Shown here: positions 39,575-47,803 of the stretch, in pieces
How the letters are laid out: every line of letters begins with the position of its first letter
How positions within the stretch are numbered: the first letter of the stretch is position 1
NCBI GenBank assembly: GCA_016713535.1
Contig: JADJOY010000008.1
Coordinates: 248,001 to 312,000 of the forward strand
Source of the DNA: Deltaproteobacteria bacterium
Lineage (GTDB): Bacteria; JADJOY01
Direction: 5' to 3'
DNA length: 64,000 bases
The notes under the pieces: model-generated
The model's input: the letters and a program-made list of their open reading frames with translations, nothing else
Told to the model about the DNA's origin: nothing
Database searches by the model: none
Translations under genes and position numbers: made by a program

Positions 39575-40364
39575 ATGTCCGAAACCGCCGCACCGCTCGT
39601 CGAGATCCAGCACGATGGCCCGATCGCGCGCGTCACGATCCAGCGCCCCAAGGCACTGAACGCGCTCAACTCGGGAGTGATCGCAGAGCTCGACCAGGTG
39701 TTCGCCAAGCTGGCGTACCAGGCGGGTCTGCGGGTCGTGATCGTCCGGGGCGGCGGCGATCGCAGCTTCGTCGCCGGAGCCGACATCGCGGAGATGGTGT
39801 CGCTGGATGCACACCAGGCGCGGGTGTTCGCGGAGCGCGGCCAGCGAGTCTTTTCGCGGATCGAGGGACTGACCCAGCCGGTGATCGCGGAGGTCCAGGG
39901 CTTCGCCCTCGGCGGCGGTCTGGAGCTGGCGATGGCCTGCGACTGGATCATCGCGTCGAGCAAGGCACTTCTCGGCCAGCCCGAGATCGATCTCGGCATC
40001 ATCCCCGGATTCGGCGGCACTCAAAGGCTCGCGCGGCGTCGGCGCGGCCTGAGCCCGCGACCTGATCTGCACGGGGCGGAAGATCGGTGCCGAGGAGGCG
40101 CACCGGATCGGGCTCGTGGATCAGGTGCACGCTCCGGAGGCGCTGCGTGACGCGGTCGAAACCCTCGCCAGCACGCTCGCAGCCAAGGCACCCGCGGCGC
40201 TGCGAGAGGCGAAGCGTGCGATCGCACGCGGCATCGACACGACGCTCGAGGCCGGCCTCGCGATCGAGGCGCGGGCGTTCGGCGACTGTTTTGCGACCGC
40301 GGACGCTCGCGAGGGGCTTCGCGCGTTCCTCGAGAAGCGGCCGCCCAACTTCGCCGGGTCCTGA
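39575..40364 (+). CDS. Enoyl-CoA hydratase/isomerase family protein (disrupted frame)
   Basis: Crotonase-fold enzyme. The first part has IQRPKALNALNSGVI, the oxyanion-hole segment SFVAGADIAEM and ALGGGLELAMACDWIIAS with GQPEIDLGIIPGFGGTQRLAR, a typical enoyl-CoA hydratase with the catalytic glutamates in place. The C-terminal part (LICTGRKIGAEEAHRIGLVDQV to RPPNFAGS) is in another frame. The break is within 40035-40056: one extra C in the CCC at 40054, or two missing G near 40037 plus a TGA at 40050-40052. ATG 39575 follows CTGGAGGA. Corrected length about 263 residues. The CoA substrate is unknown. Confidence 0.82.
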
Positions 40365-40390
40365 GCCTCCGCTCCGTGGCGCCGCGGGGC

Positions 40391-40828
40391 TCAGGCGCGC
40401 CGGCGAACGATCGTCACGCTACGGCTCTCGTAGAGGAGCCCACCGCTCTCGATGCAGCCGGTCGTGTCCACCACGATGAACGTCATGCACCCGGTCGAGC
40501 CGCGCTTGTCGTAAATCTCGACGAGTTCCGCCTCGACGGAGACCCGGTCACCGGCGGTGATCGGCTGGTGGTATCGGAATCGCTGCTCGCCGTGCAGCAC
40601 GTTTCGCCAGTCGAGTCCGAGGTCGGCTCGCACGTCGGAGCCCGGGCGTAACCCGAAGCCGAACGTGGGCGGCGCGATCAGCGAACGAAATCCGCTAGCT
40701 ACGGCGAAATCTTCATCGTGGTAAAGAGGGTTGGCGTCGCCGATCGCCGCAGCGAACCGGCGAATAGCGCCCTTCTCGATATCGTGCACGGCCACCGCCG
40801 AGCGGCGCCCTTGATGGTTCGAGTCCAT
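40391..40828 (-). CDS. MaoC/FAS1-like hotdog dehydratase (hydroxyacyl-thioester type)
   Basis: A 145-residue hotdog-fold protein. DIEKGAIRRFAAAIGDANPLYHDE is the conserved N-terminal start of the FAS1-like dehydratase / MaoC group, and APPTFGFGL, HGEQRFRYHQPITAGDRV and GCMTFIVVDTTG follow in family order. Members dehydrate or hydrate beta-hydroxyacyl thioesters, often as two-subunit enzymes. Convergent with the enoyl-CoA hydratase gene and divergent from IHF. ATG complement 40826-40828 is chosen; a TTG at 40864 would add twelve residues. Confidence 0.8.
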   Translation of the reverse strand: MDSNHQGRRSAVAVHDIEKGAIRRFAAAIGDANPLYHDEDFAVASGFRSLIAPPTFGFGLRPGSDVRADLGLDWRNVLHGEQRFRYHQPITAGDRVSVEAELVEIYDKRGSTGCMTFIVVDTTGCIESGGLLYESRSVTIVRRRA

Positions 40829-40872
40829 CGCGTGGGGAGTCTCCCTGCGTTCGTTTTCTCTCAAGTTTTCGG

Positions 40873-40902
40873 TTGCTTACACGAAACCGTTTCGGCTACG
40901 AT
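40873..40902 (+). promoter_or_regulatory. Candidate IHF-gene promoter with a palindrome in its spacer
   Basis: TTGCTT (40873-40878), an 18-base spacer and TACGAT (40897-40902). The spacer contains CGAAAC-C-GTTTCG (40882-40894), a perfect 13-base inverted repeat suitable as an operator. The region is AT-rich and separates two divergent genes. Confidence 0.45.
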
Positions 40903-40948
40903 GCGCTCGTCGCACGGCCGAGACGCGAGCGCGCCGGTGGGAGGAAGG

Positions 40949-41224
40949 ATGACCAAGGACGATCTCGTTCTCCTCATCCATGAGAGGACCGGTTTCTCCA
41001 AGGTGGAGTCCGCTGAGATCTTGGAAGAAATCCTCAACTTGCTCAAGGAGCGCCTGGCCGACGGCGATCACGTGAAGTTGAGCGGTTTCGGCAAGTTCCA
41101 GGTCAGCCAGAAGCGTGCCCGCAAGGGCCGCAACCCGATCACCGGCAAGGAAATCGAGATCAGCGCCCGGCGCGTCCTGACGTTCAAGCCCAGCCAGAAG
41201 CTCCGCAAGGCCCTGAACGCCTGA
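40949..41224 (+). CDS. ihfA: IHF/HU-family DNA-bending protein (IHF-alpha-like)
   Basis: A 91-residue nucleoid protein. TKDDLVLLIHERTGFSKVES and LSGFGKFQV are common to HU and IHF; the beta-arm NPITGKEIEISARRVLTFKP and the terminal QKLRKAL follow the IHF-alpha pattern (ARRVVTF-type), and the proline at the arm tip that intercalates DNA is present. ATG 40949 is preceded by GGGAGGAAGG. It is monocistronic-looking. HU cannot be excluded from sequence alone. Confidence 0.85.
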   Translation: MTKDDLVLLIHERTGFSKVESAEILEEILNLLKERLADGDHVKLSGFGKFQVSQKRARKGRNPITGKEIEISARRVLTFKPSQKLRKALNA

Positions 41225-41455
41225 CTCACGGCGGGTTCTCTACCGGGTAGGGCCGACGGTGCTCGTGGGCCGCACCTCGAAGCGCAGGTCCGCAACTCGG
41301 CGTGGCGTCGCTGGCGAGCACGAGCTGCGGCGACGAGGGCGTTCACGATGGCCCACTGCTCTTTTCTGCGGCGGGCCTAGGCGCGTGCGCGAGCGACGAA
41401 CGGTCCCTCGCGGACGCCTGTCGTCCCTTCATCGCTCCTGCGTCGTCCTTCGCCG

Positions 41456-44076
41456 GTGGACCGGACAGTGATCGCTGCTTCGACTCGCATCCGATGGCGC
41501 TTGGCTCGCGCAGTGCTGTGGGGTGGCGCGTTCGGAGTGGTCTTGACCGTCTCGTCGCTCGTGGCCTCCTCCGGTCTGCCGTGGTACCGGATCGTCGGGC
41601 CGGGCGGCGGTCTCACGGCAACGCCCGCGCGATTGCTCTTCACGCGTGACGGCTGGGCCCTCGTCGCTCTGGCCGGCGTCGCGCTGGCGGTGGGCGGGCT
41701 GGTGCAGGGAGCGGTCCACGAGTGGCGCCTGCGGCGCCTGGTGGATGGCACGGGGACCGCCGGAGGCGACGACCTGCGAACCGCTCGCGCAGCGATCCTG
41801 CGCGGCTTGCCGATCGCGTCGGCCGCTGCCTCTCTCGCATCGTGGACGGTGGGCGGCGTATCGCTGGCCCTCTTGGCCAGCGCGATCCTCGACCTCCCGT
41901 CGAGCCAGGCCGCCGAGCTCGCGGGGGTGTGCATCGCGGTGGGATCGATGCTCGCGCCCTTTCGCTACTACCGTGTCCGACGCGAGCTGCCGGCGTTCTG
42001 GGAGCTCCTCTCGCTTCCCGAGGTGGGCGGCGCTTCGGGCGCGAGCGGCGCTCACGCGGTGGTCTCCCTCTCCACCAAGCTCGTTCTCGGTATCGCGCTG
42101 CCTCTGGTGGGTCTGGTGTGGACGGTGGCGGCCGCGACGGCGCATCGCCGCGATCTCGCGAGCGAGGCGGTATCCCGAGCGCGGCTCGACGATACCGCGC
42201 ACCTCGTGACGAATCTCTTCGACGCCGAACTCCGCTCACAGGCCGTTGCCTCCGACCGGGTACGTCCCGTCGCCGCCGAGCTCATCACGAGGCTCGAGCT
42301 CACGCCGAGCCGCAGCGAAGTCGCGCTCTTGAGCCGGACTGGCGAACGGATCGCGGGGCGGACCTCGCTCTTCGACCCTCCGCGCGTGGTGCGGGCGCTC
42401 GAGCAAGGCGAGCCTCTCGAGCGCATCCCGAACGTGTTGGTCGGGGCGGCTCGGGTCGAACGTGTCGACGGATGGCTGGTCGTGGCCGAGCCGTCGCGGC
42501 CTGCCAGCGCTTGGGCCGCGGTTCTCGATCCAGGTCTCGGGTGGCTGGTCGTGCTGGGCGCGGGTGGCGCGCTCGGCCTGGCGTGGATGATCGCTCGGGA
42601 CCTACGCTCCGGGCTCGACGGTGTGCGTGCGCACCTCGACGCCCTCGAGCCGGGCGTGACCTCACCGGTGGGCCGGCGCATCGAGCGCTTCGGCGACGAC
42701 GAGGTCGTCGAACTCGGGGGCAAGTCGTGGAACTGGCGGCCCGGGTGCGACGTGCGCGTCTGCGGCGCGAGAGACGGCGCGCTGCGTACGACGGCCTCGC
42801 GGCTCGCGTCGAGGAGCAGTGGCGCGACACCGGTGAGGCCCTGGCGGGCGAGGTGGAGCTGGTCGTCCGGGTGCGGCGCTCGGCCGAGGGGCTCGTCGAG
42901 GTCGTCGGCAGTGTCGAGCAGATCTGGCGCCAGCTCGAGCGTGAGCTAGCGCGTCAGGACCAGGCCAGCTCCGCTGCTGCGGCGGCGATCGACGGCGCCG
43001 TCGCAGCATGCGACCGCCTGACGGGTGAGTCGGCCGAGGCGGCCGTGCGGGTCGGCCGGCTGGTGGCGGCGCTTCGCCCGCTCTTCGACGACCTGCGCGT
43101 CGTCCGCACCGCGGCGGTGTCGACGGCGGCGTCCGCCGGAGCGAGCGAGGAGCTGCATCGCGCGCTCGCTCAGGAGTGTCGTTCCGTGTTGGATACGTGC
43201 GCGCGGGTGTCGGAGGTCGCACGCGCGGTCGAAGCCGCGGTGCTGGGGGTCGCGGACGGCGGCGATCGGGTGCGGGTCGCGGTCGGTGACGTCGGCCAAT
43301 CCGTGCACAGGATCGAGGAGGGGGTCTCGCTGCTGGCGCAGGGGTTCCGTGTGCTCGAGGAGATCGCCGATCGGAGTGCGTTACTCGCCGTGAACGCGGC
43401 GATCGTCGCGGCGCGCTCGGCGTCCGCGGGCGGTGGCTTCACGATCGTCGCCGACGAGATGCGGGACCTCGCACAGCGCGCGGCGGATGGCGTTCACGAG
43501 GCCCTGCAGGTCGCCGGCGGGCTGGGACGTGACGTGCGCGGGGCGGTGCTCGCCGTCGAGGTGGTACTGGCGCGCCTCGACCAGGCTGCGCTCGGCGCGC
43601 GCGGCGTTCGCACGTCGGTCGAGAGTCTCCTGTCGGCTGCATCCAGCGCGCAGGACGACGCGTGCCGGGTCGAAACCGTGGCGAATCAGGCGGGCCGCGA
43701 GGTACTCCATACGCGCCAACAGGCCGAGCAGATTCTATCGGCAGGACAGCGGATGGGCATGCCTCACGTTGGCATCGAAGCACAGCTCGAAGGCGGCGGG
43801 GCACTCGAATCGTCGCTCCGCGAGCTCACCGACGATCTCGGATCCAGCGTGCGCGGGAGCGTCGCTCAGGCGCGCGAATCCGTGCAGGCGCTGCGGCGGC
43901 CCGCGGATGTCGTGGAGCGGCTCGACGCCCTGGCACGCGCGCTCGGCCAGAGCGTGCAACTCCTGGAGAGCGACCTGCGCCTCCTCGCCGACGTATCGCT
44001 GCGCGCCCAAGACCTCGCTCGACTGCTGGTCGACGACGTCGGATCCGCGCTGCGCGATCCCGCCGAGGCGTCCTGA
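41456..44076 (+). CDS. Divergent methyl-accepting-chemotaxis-like membrane protein (frame-interrupted)
   Basis: About 873 residues after correction. The N-terminal 230 residues contain four to five hydrophobic segments (VLWGGAFGVVLTVSSLV, ALVALAGVALAVGGLV, LVLGIALPLVGLVWTVA and others), then a periplasmic-like region, then LGWLVVLGAGGALGLAWMI and a HAMP-like linker. The C-terminal half is long coiled coil with EEIADRSALLAVNAAIVAAR and FTIVADEMRDLAQRAADGV, a recognisable but degenerate MCP signalling tip. The frame shifts at the G5 run 42716-42720 (DDEVVELG then QVVELAARVRR). The GTG start is uncertain. No che genes are nearby, so it may control another output. Confidence 0.75.
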
Positions 44077-44285
44077 CGATCGGCGACGTTTCGCGACGTT
44101 GAGCGCGGAGCGCGCGTGTGTCCCGCATCACCTGAGTGTCAACTCCACGGTGTCGAGAGCGTGCGTCGACGTCGACCCGTTTGGCCGCGCCCGACCGCAT
44201 TGGCTTTTTCGGAACCCACGGTGTGTCTCGCTACTGGCATTCCGGTTGCTTCACCAGGAGGCGGGGGCAACATGCGGAGGAGCGA

Positions 44286-44702
44286 ATGCCAGGCAATCGT
44301 TCACAAGCCGTAGCGACTCGCGACGCGACGAAGGCGCGAGGCGGACGACGCCCGGCGGCGAGCAACGCGCCGGCGGCTCCTGTCGAGCCGACACCTGCGG
44401 AGCTGCGCAAGGAGCTGAGCGACCTCCCCATCCGGGTCCGACGCCAGAGCTGGCAGATCCAGTTCCTCGTCGAGGAGCTACGAACCGTGTCGACGGAGGT
44501 CGAGCGTGGCGTGATCCTCGACTGGCTCGAGCAGGCGAAGCGCGAGCGCAAGGATCTCGAGGTCGAACTCAAGGATCGGCAGGCGCTGTACGAACAGTTG
44601 ATGCGACAGCGCCGGCGCCGTACCGCGGGCGCCCGCGCCAAGGGACGGAAGGGCGCGGTCGCGGTCCAGATTCGACCGGTCGACGGGACCGACGCCAGCT
44701 GA
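44286..44702 (+). CDS. Hypothetical basic coiled-coil protein
   Basis: A 138-residue protein. Residues 1-40 are Ala/Pro/Arg-rich; 42-110 form one helix with coiled-coil character (ELRKELSDLPIRVRRQSWQIQFLVEEL, ERGVILDWLEQAKRERKDLEVELKDRQ); the tail is strongly basic (RQRRRRTAGARAKGRKG). ATG 44286 has GGAGGAG upstream, better supported than earlier starts in the frame. I do not recognise the family. The basic tail could bind nucleic acid. Confidence 0.6.
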   Translation: MPGNRSQAVATRDATKARGGRRPAASNAPAAPVEPTPAELRKELSDLPIRVRRQSWQIQFLVEELRTVSTEVERGVILDWLEQAKRERKDLEVELKDRQALYEQLMRQRRRRTAGARAKGRKGAVAVQIRPVDGTDAS

Positions 44703-44805
44703 TCGCCGCCGCCCGCGTTCGTCCTGCGCCGCGGGCGGCGCGTCCCGTCGCCTTCGCCTCGTCGCTCGGATTATCCTGCAGGCGCGGTCGAGGACGCCGC
44801 CGCCG

Positions 44806-45108
44806 ATGCCACGCTTGCTTGCCCTTCGCCGCTTTGCCGTCGTGGGAGCCGCGCTCGCGATGCCCGCGACCGCGCGCGCGTGGACCCCACCTGGCGCGGC
44901 CGCGGCCGGGCTCAACACGCTCGGCGCGCCTGCGGTCGACTTCTCGCCCGGCAGCGGCACCCAACCCGACAGCGCGGTGTACGTGTGGGTCGATGCGGCG
45001 GGGGTCACGCACTTCACCGACCAGACCGGCGAGTACCTGACGCGCTATCGCGACCGGTTCCAGCCCATCGACCTGTTCGTCAACGCGGTTGGGCAGCCCA
45101 GACGGTGA
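44806..45108 (+). CDS. Small exported protein with a DUF4124-like segment
   Basis: A 100-residue protein. An N-terminal signal peptide (RRFAVVGAALAMPATARA) is followed by a linker and YVWVDAAGVTHFTDQTGEY, which resembles the DUF4124 pattern (YxWxDxxGxxxFTD) found in many small periplasmic proteins. It ends 34 bases before the radical SAM/SPASM gene in the same direction, so the two may be co-transcribed. No Cys is present and no core-peptide pattern is evident, so it is not an obvious RiPP precursor. Confidence 0.65.
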   Translation: MPRLLALRRFAVVGAALAMPATARAWTPPGAAAAGLNTLGAPAVDFSPGSGTQPDSAVYVWVDAAGVTHFTDQTGEYLTRYRDRFQPIDLFVNAVGQPRR

Positions 45109-45142
45109 CGCCCGGCAAGGCCCGCCGGGGGCAGCGACGGCG

Positions 45143-46531
45143 ATGAGGCAGACCAGCGCCGGCCCGCGAGCGGTGCGTGGCACGTGGCTTCGTCGGCTGC
45201 TGGGCGGCCTGGGTGTCCGAGTTCGCTTCGAGTCGTTCGGTGGCATCGTGGCGCTCGAGCGGCCACCGCTGCTCGCGTTCGTCGACCAGGCGTTCCTGAG
45301 GCGCCTCGGGTTCCGCGAGCACCCGAGGTGGGGCGAGGCGCGGAGCACCCTCTCGGCCCCGACCGAGGTGCACATGACCCTCACCCGCGCGTGCCCGGTG
45401 GGCTGTCGCGGCTGCTACGTCGACGCGGCCGAGCCCGCGCCAGGCGAGCTCTCCACGGCGGCCGCCTGCGCAGTCCTCGACGACCTCGCTGCCGCGGGCG
45501 TCTTGCACGTCGCGATGGGCGGGGGTGAGTCGTACGTGCGGCCGGACCTGTTCGACATCGCGAGCCACGCCCGCCAACTGGGGATGGTGCCGAACGTCAC
45601 GACGAGCGGCCTCGGCATGACGCAAGACCTGGCGCGCCGCTCCCGGGTGTTCGGTCAAGTCAACGTCAGCGTGGACGGCCTCGCCGGTTGGGACGACTCG
45701 GCCGGGCGGCCGCGCGGCTCGTGGGAGGTGGCGGAGCGCGCGCTCGAGCTGCTGAGACGCGCAAGGGTGAGGACCGGGGTCAACTGCGTGGTCACGCGGC
45801 AGAACGTCGAGCGCCTCGACGAGCTCGCGCGCGCCGTGCGCCGCCTCGGCGTGCGCGAGGTCGAGTTTCTCCGCATCAAGCCCACGGGCCGTGGCACGAC
45901 CGACTACGGGCGCCGGGTCCTCACGCGTGAGCAAGCACGTGGCGTGTACCCCCGCATCCTCGCGCTGGCGCGAAGCGCGCGGATCCGACCTCGGATCGAC
46001 TGCTCGTTCTTGCCGATGGCCTGCCATCACGCGCCGGATCTCGGGCGCATGAAGCTGCTGGGCATGCTCGGCTGCGAAGCCGGACACCACCTTGCATCGG
46101 TCGACTCGGTGGGGCGCGTGCACGCTTGCAGCTTCCTCGAAGACGGACGCACGCTCCCCCGCGGACTGGCGGCCGAGTGGGACGCCGCCGACGCGCTCGT
46201 CGACTATCGGCACTATCGTGACCGCGCCCCCGAACCGTGCGCGAGCTGCGCCTACCTGTCGATCTGCGGCGGCGGCTGCCGGGCCGTTTCCCGCTTTCTC
46301 ACCGGAGATCCGTTTCGCCCCGACCCGGAGTGTCCACGAGTCGAGGACTGGAGCGCGGCGCGTGCGCAGGGATCACGCGCGGTCGCGGGGAGCGGTCCGC
46401 TCCTCGGTGACCCACCGGACCAGTGCGCCGAGGCAGGCGATCCCGTCGTGCCGCCACATCATGGACGGCAGCCCGGCGAGCCCCGCGCGAGTGATTCGGG
46501 TGACACCGAGCCGGGCGAGATCGTGGTGTAG
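45143..46531 (+). CDS. Radical SAM protein with C-terminal SPASM-type cluster
   Basis: A 462-residue enzyme. The radical SAM motif is TRACPVGCRGCY with Cys84, Cys88 and Cys91, followed by the MGGGESYVRPD glycine-rich SAM loop. The C-terminal region has several conserved Cys in CHH, GCEAGHH, HACSF, CASCAYLSICGGGC, typical of SPASM/twitch proteins carrying extra Fe-S clusters and often modifying peptides or cofactors. The N-terminal RRLLGGLGVRVRFESFGG segment is unusual. The last 60 or so residues look unlike protein and are antisense to the LuxC-type gene; a missing base may have removed the true stop near 46375-46411. Substrate unknown. Confidence 0.82.
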   Translation: MRQTSAGPRAVRGTWLRRLLGGLGVRVRFESFGGIVALERPPLLAFVDQAFLRRLGFREHPRWGEARSTLSAPTEVHMTLTRACPVGCRGCYVDAAEPAPGELSTAAACAVLDDLAAAGVLHVAMGGGESYVRPDLFDIASHARQLGMVPNVTTSGLGMTQDLARRSRVFGQVNVSVDGLAGWDDSAGRPRGSWEVAERALELLRRARVRTGVNCVVTRQNVERLDELARAVRRLGVREVEFLRIKPTGRGTTDYGRRVLTREQARGVYPRILALARSARIRPRIDCSFLPMACHHAPDLGRMKLLGMLGCEAGHHLASVDSVGRVHACSFLEDGRTLPRGLAAEWDAADALVDYRHYRDRAPEPCASCAYLSICGGGCRAVSRFLTGDPFRPDPECPRVEDWSAARAQGSRAVAGSGPLLGDPPDQCAEAGDPVVPPHHGRQPGEPRASDSGDTEPGEIVV

Positions 46532-47803
46532 CCGCGCTGATCGCTCGTCTCCTCCCTCCAGGAACGCCACCTGGAGCTGGGGTCCGAGCGGCGCGACGAG
46601 CCCAGGGACGGCATCGACGTCCGGGATCGGGACCACGCGCACGAACCGCCCGCGCGGCGCCGGCGCGAGCCGGGCGGGCAGATCGAGAACGACGGCGTAG
46701 CCCGCTTCGTCGGCGATCACGCCGACCGGCTCGCCAGCGGCCGAGCGCATGGCGAGGAGGTCGAGCGCCGCGCGGAAGCGCGCTCGATCCGTGAGAGGAA
46801 AGCGGCACGGCGGAAGCCGCTCGCACCACGTCCCCATGGCCGCCGCGATGGCTCGCGCCAGCTCACGCGGTGTGACCTCGCCTCCTTCCTCGACGAAGAC
46901 GACCTGGGGGCTCAGGCAGGCTTCGCCGTCGAAGAGGGAGAAGTCGTAGGCGACGCGATCCGCGAGGTCGGCGACGTCGCCGCCGAGCGCGTCGCGGGCG
47001 ACCACGCCGAAGCCGAGGCGGTGTCCGTGCCAGGTGGCGGCGACGCGGGGCGGGAGGCGTGCGCGGAGTCCGGCCAGCGTTTCGACACCACCGAAGGCGA
47101 CGAGATGATCGACACGGCCGAGGAACGCCGCCTCGAGCGCCGCGTCGTGTGGGTCGAAGTCGACGACCGCGAGACACGCGGCCAGGTCCGCATCGACGCG
47201 CGCGAGGGTGCGCGCGAAGAGCGGGAGGAAGATCGGCTCGTCTCGCGAGGAACGGATCAGGCACGGTGACTTCACGAGCAGCGCGCGCGTGACGATCAGG
47301 TGGGGGAGACCGGGGATGTTGGCGCTCGCGATGCCGCCCACTAGCCCCGGGCCGAACCCGCGAACGCGTCCACCAAGACGGGTGTCGGCGACGAAGTCGT
47401 CGAGGGTCGCGGGATCGCCGAGCTCCGACTCGAGCGCGCGGCGCAGATGGGGGCCTCGACTGGACTCGAACTCGAGGTCGATCGCGTGCGCCACCATCTG
47501 CCGGGAGAACCCGCTCGCCCACGCGATCTGCTCGACAGCCTGGCGGCGCTCCGGCGTCGTCGGGTCGAGCCACAGCGCGGCGACTCGATCGAGACTCTCG
47601 ATGATCGACGCGACCGGTCGCGCGCCGAGCCGTCGCTCGCCCTGCTCGCGCAGCCCGAGTGCGATCGCATCGAGCCGGCCGGGAGTGAGGGTCGGCCGAT
47701 GGATCTCGGCATCGTGACCCGCCGCCGTCCGCCAGCGAAGCACTTCGGCCTCGCCGCCGAGCGCCGCGGGGAGCCATCCCGAGGTGATGATCGGCAGGGT
47801 CAT
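46373..47803 (-). CDS. LuxC-type acyl-CoA/acyl-protein reductase
   Basis: A 476-residue member of the LuxC family, which reduces an acyl group bound to a synthetase or CoA to the aldehyde with NADPH. FGPGLVGGIASANIPGLPHL matches the family substrate/cofactor loop, and EACLSPQVVFVEE contains the catalytic cysteine, Cys296, in the ACxSPQ context known from LuxC. ATG complement 47801-47803 overlaps the LuxE-type stop (ATGA). No luciferase (luxAB) is present, so the aldehyde serves something else. Last gene of the seven-gene minus-strand operon; its 3' end overlaps the convergent radical SAM gene by 159 bases as the frames stand. Confidence 0.88.
   Translation of the reverse strand: MTLPIITSGWLPAALGGEAEVLRWRTAAGHDAEIHRPTLTPGRLDAIALGLREQGERRLGARPVASIIESLDRVAALWLDPTTPERRQAVEQIAWASGFSRQMVAHAIDLEFESSRGPHLRRALESELGDPATLDDFVADTRLGGRVRGFGPGLVGGIASANIPGLPHLIVTRALLVKSPCLIRSSRDEPIFLPLFARTLARVDADLAACLAVVDFDPHDAALEAAFLGRVDHLVAFGGVETLAGLRARLPPRVAATWHGHRLGFGVVARDALGGDVADLADRVAYDFSLFDGEACLSPQVVFVEEGGEVTPRELARAIAAAMGTWCERLPPCRFPLTDRARFRAALDLLAMRSAAGEPVGVIADEAGYAVVLDLPARLAPAPRGRFVRVVPIPDVDAVPGLVAPLGPQLQVAFLEGGDERSARLHHDLARLGVTRITRAGLAGLPSMMWRHDGIACLGALVRWVTEERTAPRDRA

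Noticed and set aside
40035-40056. Enoyl-CoA hydratase as a true pseudogene
   Set aside because: Both halves keep intact motifs and normal length with one indel; it fits the general error pattern. Not fully excluded because one reading also requires a TGA change.
40813-40829. GATGG-TTCGAGT-CCATC, a perfect match to a tRNA T-arm
   Set aside because: No matching acceptor, D-arm or anticodon arm in the 60 bases upstream, and it lies inside the start of the hotdog dehydratase gene.
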